A stretch of DNA of 64,000 nucleotides from Opitutaceae bacterium (GTDB taxonomy: Bacteria > Verrucomicrobiota > Verrucomicrobiia > Opitutales > Opitutaceae), in contig SXSC01000082.1 in assembly GCA_005792355.1 (NCBI GenBank), forward strand, positions 1 through 64,000, in the 5' to 3' direction. This document shows positions 50,562 through 59,860 of the stretch, in pieces. The number at the start of each line of letters is the position of its first letter. Position 1 is the first letter of the stretch. The notes under the pieces were generated by a model. The model worked only from the letters and a program-made list of their open reading frames with translations. It was not told where the DNA came from and did no database searches. A program made the position numbers and the translations under genes.

Positions 50562-53500
50562 ATGAAATCCGTCCACCTGACTCTTCCCCTGGGGCTTCGC
50601 CGCTGTCTCGCCCTCGGGCTCCTCGCCGGCGCCGTCGTGGCGCTGCCTTGTTCCCCTGCCGCCCAAACCGTCGCGACGGGCGGCATCGACGGGCGGGTCT
50701 TCAATTCCCGCACCGATCAGAATCTCGAAAAAGCGCGGATCACGATCACGGGAACGCAGCTCGAGACGTTCACCAACGCCGGGGGCGAATACCGCTTCTA
50801 TAATGTCCCCGCCGGACCGGTGACCGTGCGGGCGTATTTCACCGGCTTGGACGTGCAGGAGGAGGCCGTGGTCGTCATCGCCGGCCGGAGCGCGCGGCGC
50901 GACATCGATCTGGCGGCGCGTTTGGAAAAATCCGGCCCGGGTGCGGGCCCGATCAAGCTGGATAAATTTGTCGTCAACACCTCGAAGGAGATGGATGCCG
51001 CCGCGCTGGCGATCAACGAGCAGCGTTTTGCCCGGAACATCAAGACGGTTGTCGCCGCCGATGAGTTCGGATCGATCGTGGAAAATGACCCCGGCGAGGT
51101 GCTGAAATTCATTCCCGGCATCACGATGGATTACAACGGCGGGGAGGCGCGCCGGGTGTCGATGGACGGCGTGTCGTCCGATTACGTGCCGGTGACGATG
51201 GGCGGATTCAACATCGCCAACACCAACCAGCAGGGCACCAACCGCGCGGCGGCGCTCGACCAAGTTTCCCTCAACAACGTTTCGCGGATCGAGGTGAACC
51301 AGTCGCCCACGCCGGAGTCGCCCGGGGCGGCGCTCGCGGGTTCGGTCAATTTTGTGCCGCGCAGCGCTTTCGAACGGTCGAAACCGCTCTTCTCCTTCAG
51401 CACCTTCCTCGCGATGCGCGACAACGCCCGCGATTTCCACCGGTCCGTGGGGCCGCGCTCGAGTCCGACCCGCAAGGTGCTCCCGGGAGTTGACGTCGCC
51501 TACGTCGCGCCGGTCAACGAGCGGTTTGGCTACAGCTTCTCCGCCAGTGCCTCGAAATCGCTGAGCCCGCGCGATTTCATGACGAACACCTGGAGCGGGA
51601 CCGGCGCGGCGACAGGCGGAAACTTGCCCGACACCACGCCCGGTCAGCCGTACCTGAGCAACTACCTGGTCCGCGACGGTTTCATCGGCCGGACCCGCAC
51701 GTCGGCCGGGCTGACGCTTGACTACAAGTTTTCGCGCCACGACCAGGCGTCCTTTTCCCTCCAACGCACCGCCTATGGGAGCGAATTCGACAACCGGTTG
51801 ATGAACTTCATCGTCAACCGTGTGCTGCCGGGAAATTTCACGACGACGTCTACAAATGGATTCGCCGGTGCCGGCGAGGTGAGAGTGACGCTACAGACGC
51901 GTTCGCGCGACGCCGCCACTTACTCGCCGACCTTGGTGTATCGGCACAACGGGCCGATCTGGGCGGCGCAGGCGGGCGTGGGCTACTCCCAGTCGCGCGA
52001 CGGTTTTCATGATGTCGACAAGGGTTATTTCAGCCAGTCGCTCGGGCGCCGCACCGGGGTCACCGTTTCGTTCGCCGACATCAACTACCTGCGACCCGGC
52101 CGGATCACGGTCACCGATGGCGTCACCGGCGCGCCGGTCGATCCGTATGACATCCGCTCGTACGCCCTGGCCGATCCGCAAAGCCAGTACATCCTGTCGG
52201 TCGACGTCCAGCGCAGCGCCTACGCCAACCTGGCCCGCGATTTCAAATGGGGCCGTCTCGCCGGTTCGATCAAGGGCGGCCTGGACGTGAGCAATTCCAT
52301 CCGCGACATTCGCAGCACTCCCCTGATCCTGACCTACCTCGGAGCGGATGGCCGCGTGAGCACGACGCCCGTCGGCAATGACGATTTGGCGGCGCAGTTT
52401 TTCGATGCGGGCATCGCCAACCGGCCATCGTCCCTCGGCTTTCCGCCCGCGCCGGTGGTGAGCCATCCGCAGCTCTGGGACTACTACCGCGCGAACCCGG
52501 GCCGTTTTGCCGTCAACGGAAACCAATCCTACCTCAACGCGGTCGCCCAGTCGCGGATCGCGGAGGAGGTGGTTTCCTCCGCCTACCTTCGCGGCGATCT
52601 CGCCCTGTTCGAGCATCGGCTCAGGTTGGTGGGCGGAGTCCGGGCCGAGCAGACCAATGTCGAGGCCGAGGGTCCGCGCAACGATCCGACCCGCAACTAT
52701 CAGCGCGATGCGGCCGGCAATATCATTCGCGGCGCCAATGGCCGGGCGCTGCTGATCACGACGGATGCGCTGGCGGCCTCGCAGCGCACCAGCATCGACC
52801 GCGGCGCGCACGTGACCAAGGAATACCTCCGGTGGTTTCCCAGCCTCAACGCCTCCTACAACCTCCGGGAGAATTTCATCGCGCGGGCCGCCTACTATCA
52901 TTCGATCGGCCGCCCCGATTTGTTGCAGTACACCGGAGGAATCACGCTGCCCAATACCGACAACGAGTCGGTGGCGATCCGCACGATCACGGTCAACAAC
53001 GCCGGGATCAAGCCGTGGCGCGCCCGGACGGTGAAGCTCTCGCTCGAATACTATTTCCCCGGGGTGGGCCTGCTCTCCGCGGGCGCCTTCCGGCGGGAGT
53101 TCAAGAATTTCTTTGGCAACACGATCTTTCCGGCCACACCCGAGTTTTTGGCGCTGTACGACCTCGATCCGGCGACCTACGGCAACGACCAGGTTTCGAC
53201 GCAGTTTAACATCGCCAGCTCGGTGCGCATGGACGGCTTCAATGTGAGCTACAAGCAGGCGCTGACGTTTCTTCCCTCGTGGGCGCGTGGCGCCCAGGTC
53301 TTCGCCAATGGCAATATCCAGCGCGCGACCGGGGCCGCGACGAGCAATTTTAATTACAGCCCGAAGTTTGCCAACTGGGGCGCTCGCTTCACCCGGAACA
53401 AATACCAATTGAGTGCCAACTGGAACTACCGGGGTCGCCAACGTCTGGCTGCCGTGACTGGGAGGAGCATCGAGCCCGGCACCTTTACCTATTCCGTGGC

Positions 53501-53693
53501 GCGGACGTACCTCGACCTCTCGGGCGAATACTCGCTGGGAAAAAAATTCGCGATCTTCGCCAAATTCCGGAACGTGGGTGACACGACGGAGGACGTCGAA
53601 ATTTACGGCCCAAGCACTCCTGCGGTCGCCCGCTTCCGGCAACGCGAGGACTTCGCCGGCATCTGGACATTTGGCCTCAAGGGGAGCTTTTAG
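50562..53693 (+). CDS. TonB-dependent outer-membrane receptor with carboxypeptidase-regulatory-like N-terminal domain
   Basis: 1,043 residues from ATG 50562, which gives a signal peptide ending PAAQ; upstream in-frame Met codons only add non-signal residues. Residues about 38-120 form the regulatory-like domain (GGIDGRVFNSRTDQNLEKA, GGEYRFYNVPAGPVTV). IKLDKFVVN precedes the plug and may act as a TonB-box. The plug (about 150-270) has EVLKFIPGI, RRVSMDGV and SRIEVNQSPTPESPG. The rest is a 22-strand-type barrel ending in aromatic Phe. It probably imports oligosaccharides or other large ligands released by the neighbouring hydrolases. A 147-base spacer separates it from the sulfatase gene. Confidence 0.9.
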   Translation: MKSVHLTLPLGLRRCLALGLLAGAVVALPCSPAAQTVATGGIDGRVFNSRTDQNLEKARITITGTQLETFTNAGGEYRFYNVPAGPVTVRAYFTGLDVQEEAVVVIAGRSARRDIDLAARLEKSGPGAGPIKLDKFVVNTSKEMDAAALAINEQRFARNIKTVVAADEFGSIVENDPGEVLKFIPGITMDYNGGEARRVSMDGVSSDYVPVTMGGFNIANTNQQGTNRAAALDQVSLNNVSRIEVNQSPTPESPGAALAGSVNFVPRSAFERSKPLFSFSTFLAMRDNARDFHRSVGPRSSPTRKVLPGVDVAYVAPVNERFGYSFSASASKSLSPRDFMTNTWSGTGAATGGNLPDTTPGQPYLSNYLVRDGFIGRTRTSAGLTLDYKFSRHDQASFSLQRTAYGSEFDNRLMNFIVNRVLPGNFTTTSTNGFAGAGEVRVTLQTRSRDAATYSPTLVYRHNGPIWAAQAGVGYSQSRDGFHDVDKGYFSQSLGRRTGVTVSFADINYLRPGRITVTDGVTGAPVDPYDIRSYALADPQSQYILSVDVQRSAYANLARDFKWGRLAGSIKGGLDVSNSIRDIRSTPLILTYLGADGRVSTTPVGNDDLAAQFFDAGIANRPSSLGFPPAPVVSHPQLWDYYRANPGRFAVNGNQSYLNAVAQSRIAEEVVSSAYLRGDLALFEHRLRLVGGVRAEQTNVEAEGPRNDPTRNYQRDAAGNIIRGANGRALLITTDALAASQRTSIDRGAHVTKEYLRWFPSLNASYNLRENFIARAAYYHSIGRPDLLQYTGGITLPNTDNESVAIRTITVNNAGIKPWRARTVKLSLEYYFPGVGLLSAGAFRREFKNFFGNTIFPATPEFLALYDLDPATYGNDQVSTQFNIASSVRMDGFNVSYKQALTFLPSWARGAQVFANGNIQRATGAATSNFNYSPKFANWGARFTRNKYQLSANWNYRGRQRLAAVTGRSIEPGTFTYSVARTYLDLSGEYSLGKKFAIFAKFRNVGDTTEDVEIYGPSTPAVARFRQREDFAGIWTFGLKGSF

Positions 53694-53846
53694 TCCGCCT
53701 GCATCACGCGCAACCTGCCTTTGGCCCATGATTTCCCGCGCAGATGCTCCCGTTCCGCCGTGGCTCTTGAGTTCAGGCGGGCTCAGCCGTTTCCATTCAG
53801 CCCCAACCGCAAAAGCGACTTTTGCCCGTGACCGGAGGAAACCGAC

Positions 53847-53918
53847 TGTCGGAGCGGGTTTATCCCGCGAACCTTCGTTCGGACTGACTTTTGTTCGCGG
53901 CATAAAGCCGCTCCTACA
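53847..53918. repeat. Long palindromic element (ggagcgg(g/c)tttat arms)
   Basis: Arms 53847-53872 and 53893-53918 are reverse complements with a few mismatches, each carrying the word gagcgg(g/c)tttat(c/g)ccgcgaac. About 20 bases of loop. Typical of a dispersed intergenic repeat family. Confidence 0.65.
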
Positions 53919-53988
53919 ACCGGTCCACGGACGCTGTTTCCGGGGAGTCCAACCACGTTTGACGAATGAAGAGACGAAAATTAATTGG

Positions 53989-54074
53989 TGCAGGGCTGGA
54001 CCTTGGTCCCTGCCTCGAAAAACGCACCGGTTTTCACTCGGTATTTTCGGCGCGCACCAAGGAGCGGCCCTACA
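53989..54074. repeat. Second palindromic element (tgcagggc...ggccctaca)
   Basis: Outer arms 53989-54014 and 54048-54074 pair imperfectly (tg(c/t)agggc, ccttggt). Inner cgaaaa/ttttcg and accg/cggt pairs extend the stem, giving an 86-base hairpin. Confidence 0.55.
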
Positions 54075-54160
54075 TTTCACTGAATCGTTACGGCTCAGCC
54101 TGCGCTTGGCCCACAATTCCTTTCTGACAAATGCGGTCCAGAGAGGGCGGGTCGAAGGAG

Positions 54161-54232
54161 GGGCGCTCTGCTGGCCAGCAGAACGCCCAAAACAGGGTCG
54201 CCGATCGTATTTCGGCGGTTGGGCAACCGCCG
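54161..54232. repeat. Two short palindromes before the CocE-type gene
   Basis: 54161-54188: gggcg(c)tctgctgg and ccagcagaacgccc pair at 13 of 14 positions with no loop to spare. 54213-54232: cggcggtt-gggc-aaccgccg is a perfect 8-bp stem. They end about 25 bases before the proposed start codon and may affect translation or termination from upstream. Confidence 0.55.
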
Positions 54233-54255
54233 CTCCAGCGGAGCGACCGGCCGAT

Positions 54256-56058
54256 ATGCTGAATTGGAATTGCGGGCCAAGTGCAGGGCGAGGTGTAAAA
54301 CCGCCCGGCGGTTTTCTCCGCACGCGGTGCCGCCACCTCATCGGTCTGGCCGCGGCCTTGTCCGGCGCCGCAATCGCCGCGGTCCAGGTCGAGCAGGATG
54401 TGCCGGTGCCGATGCGGGACGGGGTGATCCTGCGCGCCAATGTTTTTCGCCCCGAGGTCTCCGGCCCGTATCCCGTGCTGGTGTTGCGCACACCCTACGG
54501 CAAGGGCACCAACGCCGATGCGTATGTGAAGGCCGGTTACATCGTGGTTATGCAGGATGCGCGGGGCCGGTATGCCTCCGATGGAACCTACGAATCCTTC
54601 TATCGCTTCGACACGCATGACGCGACCGACGGTTACGACACGGTGGAATGGGCCGCGAAGCTGCGCGACTCCACGGGCAAGGTCGGCACGTTCGGCATTT
54701 CCTACGATGCGTTTTTGCAGTGGCGGCTCGCGCCGCTGCGCCCGCCGTCGCTCGTCGCGATGGCCGCGAGCTCCATCCCGCCGCGGCTCACCGACTTGGA
54801 GGGACCGGGGACGATCCGTCCGGGGCGCCGGCTGAACTGGTTTTTTTCCGGGATGAGTCCGGACATGCGGCTTCGGTCGAAGTCTCCCGGCACGAATACC
54901 AGGCCCGAGGCGGCGAAACTTTGGGAGGCGGGAGAAGGCCGGCGGCTGATCCATTTCCTGCCGTGGTTGGATCTGCCCGACGATGTCTTCGCGGCTGAGG
55001 CCGGCTTCGTCAAAGCCTGGCTGCGGCAACCGCACCTCGAACCGTGGAAATTGCTCGAAGGCTGTCGTGAAGTGGCGGTGCCCAATCTCAACGTCGTGGG
55101 TTGGTATGATCACTGCAACGACTCGATCGAGCTGCATCAGGCGATCGTGCGGGAAGGCAAAACGGCCACCGCGCGCCAGGGGTCGCAGTTGATTATCGGG
55201 CCCTGGAGTCATGTGCCGCACGGCAGCCGAAAGCAGGGCGAGGTGGACTTCGGCCCCGCCGGGTCCCTCGATCTGGTGCAGGCGAAGATCCGCTGGTTCG
55301 ATTACTGGCTCAAGGGCCGCGCGAACGGCGTGAACCAAAATGCGGCGGTCAAAATTTTTGTGATGGGCGCGAACCGGTGGCGCGACGAAACCGAGTGGCC
55401 GCTGTTGCGGGCCCGGCCGCACACGCTCTACCTCGACAGCGCCGGGCACGCGAACACGCCCGCGGGCGATGGCCAACTGGTGGAACACGCCCCCGCGGCG
55501 GCGACGGATCAGTTCCGCTACGATCCGGTCGATCCGGTCCCCACCCTGTGGTCGACGGCCATGTTTACGCAGCCGGCCGATCAGCAACCGCTCGCGGGCC
55601 GGCAAGACATTCTCGTCTATCAGACCGCCGCGCTCACCGCGCCGATGGAAGTCACGGGCTACGCCGAGGTCGTTCTGTTCGCGGCTTCGTCCGCCCCGGA
55701 CACCGACTTTTTTGTCCGCCTCATCGACGTCGCGCCCGATGGCACCAGCCGCGATGTGGCGATGGGGATGGTGCGGGCGCGTTTCCGCGCCGGGTTGGAC
55801 CGACCCGCGCTGCTCGAGCCCGGGGCGGTGGCCGAGTTGAGGATCCGGCTGCGCCCGACGTCGAACGAGTTCCAGACCGGCCACCGGATCCGGCTCGACA
55901 TCACGAGCTCCGATTTTCCGAATTACGATCGCAACCACAACACGGCCGCCGATCAGAATGCCGACGCGCAGCTCGTGGTCGCCCGGCAAACCGTGCATCA
56001 TGGCGCGGCGAGGCCTTCGCGGCTCATCCTCCCGGTCATTCCGCGCCCAACCTCGTGA
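54256..56058 (+). CDS. CocE/NonD-type (X-Pro dipeptidyl-peptidase S15 family) secreted hydrolase
   Basis: 600 residues from ATG 54256; earlier codons of the open frame are repeat DNA. A hydrophobic signal-like stretch (LIGLAAALSGAAIAA) lies at about 27-41. The S15/CocE domain follows: VPMRDGVILRANVFRP, TPYGKG, the nucleophile Ser149 in FGISYDA, Asp285 in VVGWYDHCND and His319 in GPWSHVPH. The C-terminal jelly-roll domain (about 430-600) has VTGYAEVVLFAASSAPDTDFF and DITSSDFPNYDRN typical of the family. It probably cleaves an ester or amide outside the cytoplasm. The following phosphoesterase starts two bases after its stop, so the pair is likely an operon. Confidence 0.85.
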   Translation: MLNWNCGPSAGRGVKPPGGFLRTRCRHLIGLAAALSGAAIAAVQVEQDVPVPMRDGVILRANVFRPEVSGPYPVLVLRTPYGKGTNADAYVKAGYIVVMQDARGRYASDGTYESFYRFDTHDATDGYDTVEWAAKLRDSTGKVGTFGISYDAFLQWRLAPLRPPSLVAMAASSIPPRLTDLEGPGTIRPGRRLNWFFSGMSPDMRLRSKSPGTNTRPEAAKLWEAGEGRRLIHFLPWLDLPDDVFAAEAGFVKAWLRQPHLEPWKLLEGCREVAVPNLNVVGWYDHCNDSIELHQAIVREGKTATARQGSQLIIGPWSHVPHGSRKQGEVDFGPAGSLDLVQAKIRWFDYWLKGRANGVNQNAAVKIFVMGANRWRDETEWPLLRARPHTLYLDSAGHANTPAGDGQLVEHAPAAATDQFRYDPVDPVPTLWSTAMFTQPADQQPLAGRQDILVYQTAALTAPMEVTGYAEVVLFAASSAPDTDFFVRLIDVAPDGTSRDVAMGMVRARFRAGLDRPALLEPGAVAELRIRLRPTSNEFQTGHRIRLDITSSDFPNYDRNHNTAADQNADAQLVVARQTVHHGAARPSRLILPVIPRPTS

Positions 56059-56060
56059 AC

Positions 56061-57266
56061 ATGAAATCCGAACCGTGCCATCCCCCGCCACCCACCTCCC
56101 CGACCACCCGCCGGCGCTTTGTGCGCACTGCCACGGCGGGAATTACCCTCGCCAACCTCCCCCGCTGCCTCACGGCCCAGGTGCCGGCCGCGAAGGTGTT
56201 TCGACTCTGGGCGATGGGCGACGCGCACGTGGGGGCGGACCTCAAACACAAGCGCGAGTCGCTGGCCGACGCGATCCGACAATCCGAGCACGGAGGCAAG
56301 AACGGCGCGCCGGGGTTTGACTGGGACATCGCCTTGAACGTCGGCGATCTTTCCGCCGCGCAGGTGCCGCCTGAAGAGGACGAGGGCCGTGAGGCCGTGC
56401 GCCAATACGCCGCCGCCACGAAGCATCGGCGCGAGGATTTTTACGACATCGCCGGCAATCACGACGCCAGCGGCCAGGGCGAGCCGACGCAGGGCTGGTT
56501 CCGCAAATGGGCCGACCCGCTCGGGGAGAACACGCAATTCTCCGGCGTCGATCCCCAGCGGCGGCGGTATCCCGTCACCGGCACGTGGGAGCGTTATGAG
56601 TTTCGGGTGGGCAATCTCGTGCTGCTCATGATGAGCGACCGCAACGATCTGCCGCCGCCGATGGGTCGGGGCAAGCGGGGCGGCTACCCGGCGGGTGCGG
56701 TTTCCCGGGCGACTTTCGACTGGTGGCGGCAGCGCGTGGAGGCGAATCGCGAGTCGATCGTCATTTCCGCCCATCATCACATGCTGCGTGAAACCACGGT
56801 GGGTTCGGGTGACTGGGAGGGTTTGATCAAACAGCCCGATGGGAGCTACAAGCCGCGTTATCATGGTCAGCCCGCCGATGCGGGCAACGCCGGCGAAGGG
56901 GCTTCGTATCTGTATTTCATGGACGACCAGCCCAAGGCGATGGCGTTTGAAAACTACCTCGCCGCCCACCCGGGCGCGATCGATCTCTGGTTCGGCGGCC
57001 ACACGCACACGAACCCCGACGACAATTTCAACGGACGGACGCACGTCGAACGCAAGTGGGGCGCCAACTTCATCAACTGCTGTGCGCTCACGCGTTACCA
57101 CGGCGTGGAGCACTCGCGCCCGATGAGCCGCCTGCTCACGTTCACCGAGGGCAGCACGGCGGTGCGCGTGCAGTGTTATCTGCACGACAATTCCCACGCC
57201 GCGCAGGGTTGGTATCCAAAAGCCGAGCGCACGATCCGCCTCGGCAAGCCGTTTCGAATGGGGTGA
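56061..57266 (+). CDS. Tat-exported calcineurin-like metallophosphoesterase
   Basis: 401 residues. The N-terminus has RRRF followed by a hydrophobic stretch (VRTATAGITLANL), consistent with twin-arginine export. Metal-binding motifs appear in family order: D54-x-H56 (GDAHVG), D96 (NVGDLS), N133-H134-D135 (GNHDAS), H238-H239 (SAHHHM) and H314-x-H316 (GHTHTN). It hydrolyses a phosphomono- or phosphodiester; the substrate is unknown. ATG 56061 is chosen because it directly follows the upstream stop and gives the Tat signal. The larger open frame starting upstream overlaps the CocE-type gene and is not used. Confidence 0.87.
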   Translation: MKSEPCHPPPPTSPTTRRRFVRTATAGITLANLPRCLTAQVPAAKVFRLWAMGDAHVGADLKHKRESLADAIRQSEHGGKNGAPGFDWDIALNVGDLSAAQVPPEEDEGREAVRQYAAATKHRREDFYDIAGNHDASGQGEPTQGWFRKWADPLGENTQFSGVDPQRRRYPVTGTWERYEFRVGNLVLLMMSDRNDLPPPMGRGKRGGYPAGAVSRATFDWWRQRVEANRESIVISAHHHMLRETTVGSGDWEGLIKQPDGSYKPRYHGQPADAGNAGEGASYLYFMDDQPKAMAFENYLAAHPGAIDLWFGGHTHTNPDDNFNGRTHVERKWGANFINCCALTRYHGVEHSRPMSRLLTFTEGSTAVRVQCYLHDNSHAAQGWYPKAERTIRLGKPFRMG

Positions 57267-57413
57267 CGCCGTCCGGAGCGTTCGCGCCCAACGGACGAGC
57301 GGGCCTGGCTTTTTCCGCGAACTTCAGCCTGAGACTCAGGCCGGCTCGGAGAACCGGCCCCACCTCGGAAAGGCCAAGGTGTCACCAGTCGGTTGTGAGG
57401 CGCGGTGTCGCGC
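57267..57413. terminator. Convergent spacer with two small hairpins
   Basis: Between the converging phosphoesterase and PHP-like genes. cctgagactcagg (57328-57340) and ggccggctcggagaaccggcc (57339-57359) can each form a stem. They are candidates for a bidirectional terminator, but neither has a clear T-run. Confidence 0.3.
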
Positions 57414-59507
57414 TCACCGCAGCGCGAGCGGCTGCGAGAAGGCGCCGTTGCCGGCGACGTCCCAGACCGCGAGGCGCACCCAGCGCAGGCCGCGTTCGGC
57501 GGGAACCGGCGCGGTGAACGCGCGTTGCCCGAAGGCGCGTGTATCGGAGAGATCGATGCGCTGGCGCACCACCCGCGTGCCGTCACCAGCGACGATTTCG
57601 GCGAAGGCAAGGGGGAGCGTCCAGGCGAGCTGCGCGCTGAGGCTCGGGGTGGGGCCGGAGCCGCGCACGACCTTCGTGTCGGAGGCGAGGATTTCACCGG
57701 TGGTGACGAAGAACTCGCCGCTCCGCAGGACGTCGAGCACGGGCTGCCAGCCGTCGCCGAAACGCGGGAGGCGGTCGAGCTTGAGGTAGTTCACGTTCAT
57801 GTGGCCGTAGAGTTCGTAGTGCGGCTCAATCTTGAAAACGTCGACCTCGCCGAGCGCGCGTTTGTCGGCGCCCCAGTTGTTCATGTCGTCGAGGAGATCG
57901 AGCACCCGCCAGCCAAGGGTGTCGCGCGAGTAGTCGGCGGGCATCGCCTTCCACGCGGCGCCGAGATAATTCGGCGATTTGAAAAACGCCGTGTCGCGGT
58001 AGGCGTCCGGGTAGCCAATGGTGCTCTTGATGCGGGCGTGGGCGGCCCACATCAGGCCGCGTTCGCGTTGCATGAGCTCGAGCACATCGGCGGGGCTGCC
58101 GACGTGATAGATCGTCTCACCGGCGGGCGTGGTCTCGACGAAGGGTTTTTCGGCGGGACGATTGAGCACCCACAGCACGGGCTTGGGAAAGAAGCTGATC
58201 CAATGGCCGCCGAGGTGGACGTTGGGTTCCTCGCCGGGCAGGAGGAGAAATTTGTCGTCGGAAAGGCGCGCGCACTCGGTGTGCATGAGCCGGAGCTGCG
58301 CGAGTCGCTCAGCGGTGGCGAGTTTCGGCGTCTGGCCGTTGTGGAATTCCGCGAGGTGCACGAGATCGACGCCGGCGGCGCGAAACGCCCGCACGAATCC
58401 GGGTTGGCGCAAATCGGCGGGCAGCGCGTCGGAGGCCGCGGCCTTGCGGCGCTGCAGCAGATCGAGCGTGTGCTCGACGTGGTAATGGCTGGTGAAAACC
58501 TTGTAGCCGGGCAGGGGAGCGAAGCGGTCGTCGTTCGTGTAGCGGGCGACAGCGGAGATTTCGGCCGCGCTGTTGCCGACGCCGAAGCGGAAGAAGATCG
58601 GCAGGCGTTGCTCGGTGCCGGGCGGGGCGTTGACCCAGGGAACGTAGCGGTTGTCGCCGGCGGGAGGCTGTCGCACGCCGATGCCGTCACCGGGAATAGT
58701 ATGTTCATAGTGGCGGCCGATCCAGTTGAAGCCGAAGTTGTCCGCAAAATCCAAGGGGTACAGGTAACGATGCGGCGGCGGAAAAACCGTCACGTTGCCG
58801 CCGGGGAGTTCCATCACGGCGGTGCGATAACGGGCGGCGCGCACGCTGGCCGGCGTATCGGCGGGAGCGGTGTGCGGCCCATCCCGCGGGTCGAGCCACG
58901 TGTAGCGGCTCGCGCGGCCGGTGGGGATCACGAGGCCGGCGTCGTAGAGAAGCGCGCGGCTTTCCAGGGTGGTGCTGAGCACGGCTTCGGCCTGCACGAG
59001 CGCGCTGCCGGCGAAGAACGTGAGTTCGAAGCGGCCGGAAAACGGGCCGGCGACGAGCCCCTCGATCGCGACGCGGGCGCGGGTGGCGGTGGACGTGGCG
59101 CGCACCGAGGCGGGCGTGAGTTTGGCGGGGAAGCGTTGCGAGGGGCGCGTGTGGACCTTGTCGAAAAAAACCATCCAGCCGTTACGGACGAGATTGCGTT
59201 CGCCGACGGTCAGGATGGTGAGCGGGGTGAGATTCTCGGCAATGGTCGTGCGCGGCGTATCCGGTCCAGCCTGCCATGCGATCCGCTCAAGCAGCGGTTT
59301 GTCGCGGGCCAGGTTGAGTGTGACCGAGGCGCGCGGGCCGGATGCGGACGTGGAGGCTGGCCAGTCGACGGTCACGAGATCGGTGGCGACGTCGCGGGTG
59401 ACGCGTAGCTCGCTGTCGGGTGCGAGGCCGGTGAGGTCGACGGGCACCGCGGCGAGGGAGGCGAGGGGTGAGGCGCAGGCGAGGAGGAAGAAACGGACGG
59501 GGTTCAT
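57414..59507 (-). CDS. Secreted PHP-like domain protein of unknown function
   Basis: 697 residues from the ATG at 59507, which gives a signal peptide (NPVRFFLLACASPLASLAA); a 45-codon extension upstream is rejected. Residues about 25-320 form a beta-rich region with no recognised family. The centre has H341-Y-H343-V-E-H346, then VDLVHLAEFHNG and LLPGEEPNVHLGGHW, a pattern like PHP-type metallohydrolases (HxH, then D/E and H ligands). Further on, WAAHARIKSTIGYPD and a MNNWGADK segment are strongly patterned but unknown to me. Possibly a metal-dependent phosphoesterase or carbohydrate-modifying enzyme. It is divergent from the TonB receptor gene. Confidence 0.75.
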   Translation of the reverse strand: MNPVRFFLLACASPLASLAAVPVDLTGLAPDSELRVTRDVATDLVTVDWPASTSASGPRASVTLNLARDKPLLERIAWQAGPDTPRTTIAENLTPLTILTVGERNLVRNGWMVFFDKVHTRPSQRFPAKLTPASVRATSTATRARVAIEGLVAGPFSGRFELTFFAGSALVQAEAVLSTTLESRALLYDAGLVIPTGRASRYTWLDPRDGPHTAPADTPASVRAARYRTAVMELPGGNVTVFPPPHRYLYPLDFADNFGFNWIGRHYEHTIPGDGIGVRQPPAGDNRYVPWVNAPPGTEQRLPIFFRFGVGNSAAEISAVARYTNDDRFAPLPGYKVFTSHYHVEHTLDLLQRRKAAASDALPADLRQPGFVRAFRAAGVDLVHLAEFHNGQTPKLATAERLAQLRLMHTECARLSDDKFLLLPGEEPNVHLGGHWISFFPKPVLWVLNRPAEKPFVETTPAGETIYHVGSPADVLELMQRERGLMWAAHARIKSTIGYPDAYRDTAFFKSPNYLGAAWKAMPADYSRDTLGWRVLDLLDDMNNWGADKRALGEVDVFKIEPHYELYGHMNVNYLKLDRLPRFGDGWQPVLDVLRSGEFFVTTGEILASDTKVVRGSGPTPSLSAQLAWTLPLAFAEIVAGDGTRVVRQRIDLSDTRAFGQRAFTAPVPAERGLRWVRLAVWDVAGNGAFSQPLALR

Positions 59508-59860
59508 GGCGCGGGGGAATCGCGGGAAGTCATGCCCGCTCCGCGAGCGGCACGGAAGCATGATTTCACGCGGTCGGCGGGAATGGCGCGACGCATCTTC
59601 CGGCAGACGCTGGTCCAGCCGATGGAGTGCGGGTGCCCTCACCCGCCACTCGACGGAACGCGTGGTTCCACCTTCGCCACGGCTTCGGCGGACACGGAGG
59701 GCGCCGCGCCCCGATCAATCCGCTGTCGTCCGTGGGATGCGCGATCGCCGCTGCGGCCGCATCAATTGAGTTGTGCCGCGCGGGCCAACCCGATTGACCG
59801 GTGTTTGCAGGGGTGCCCGCACAACCGGTCCCTGTGTTTGCTTCCAACACCCTGAAAACT
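59508..59860. other. 353-base divergent spacer
   Basis: Lies between the PHP-like gene and the second TonB receptor gene and should hold both promoters. I see no convincing -35/-10 pair, operator or gene. Confidence 0.5.

Larger units (their letters stand above)
53694..54255. other. 562-base spacer containing four hairpin elements
   Basis: An open frame runs through this spacer into the next gene but is repeat-derived. Hairpins occur at 53847-53918, 53989-54074, 54161-54188 and 54213-54232. No other gene is supported. Confidence 0.65.

Noticed and set aside
53578-54255. N-terminal extension of the CocE-type protein
   Set aside because: The upstream part overlaps the TonB receptor gene and passes through four palindromic repeats.
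55377-56060. N-terminal extension of the metallophosphoesterase
   Set aside because: It lies in another frame of the CocE-type gene and is Arg/Gly/Pro-rich; ATG 56061 gives a Tat signal.
57405-59408. 667-codon plus-strand frame opposite the PHP-like gene
   Set aside because: The minus strand has a signal peptide and metal-site motifs; the plus frame is a GC-rich shadow.
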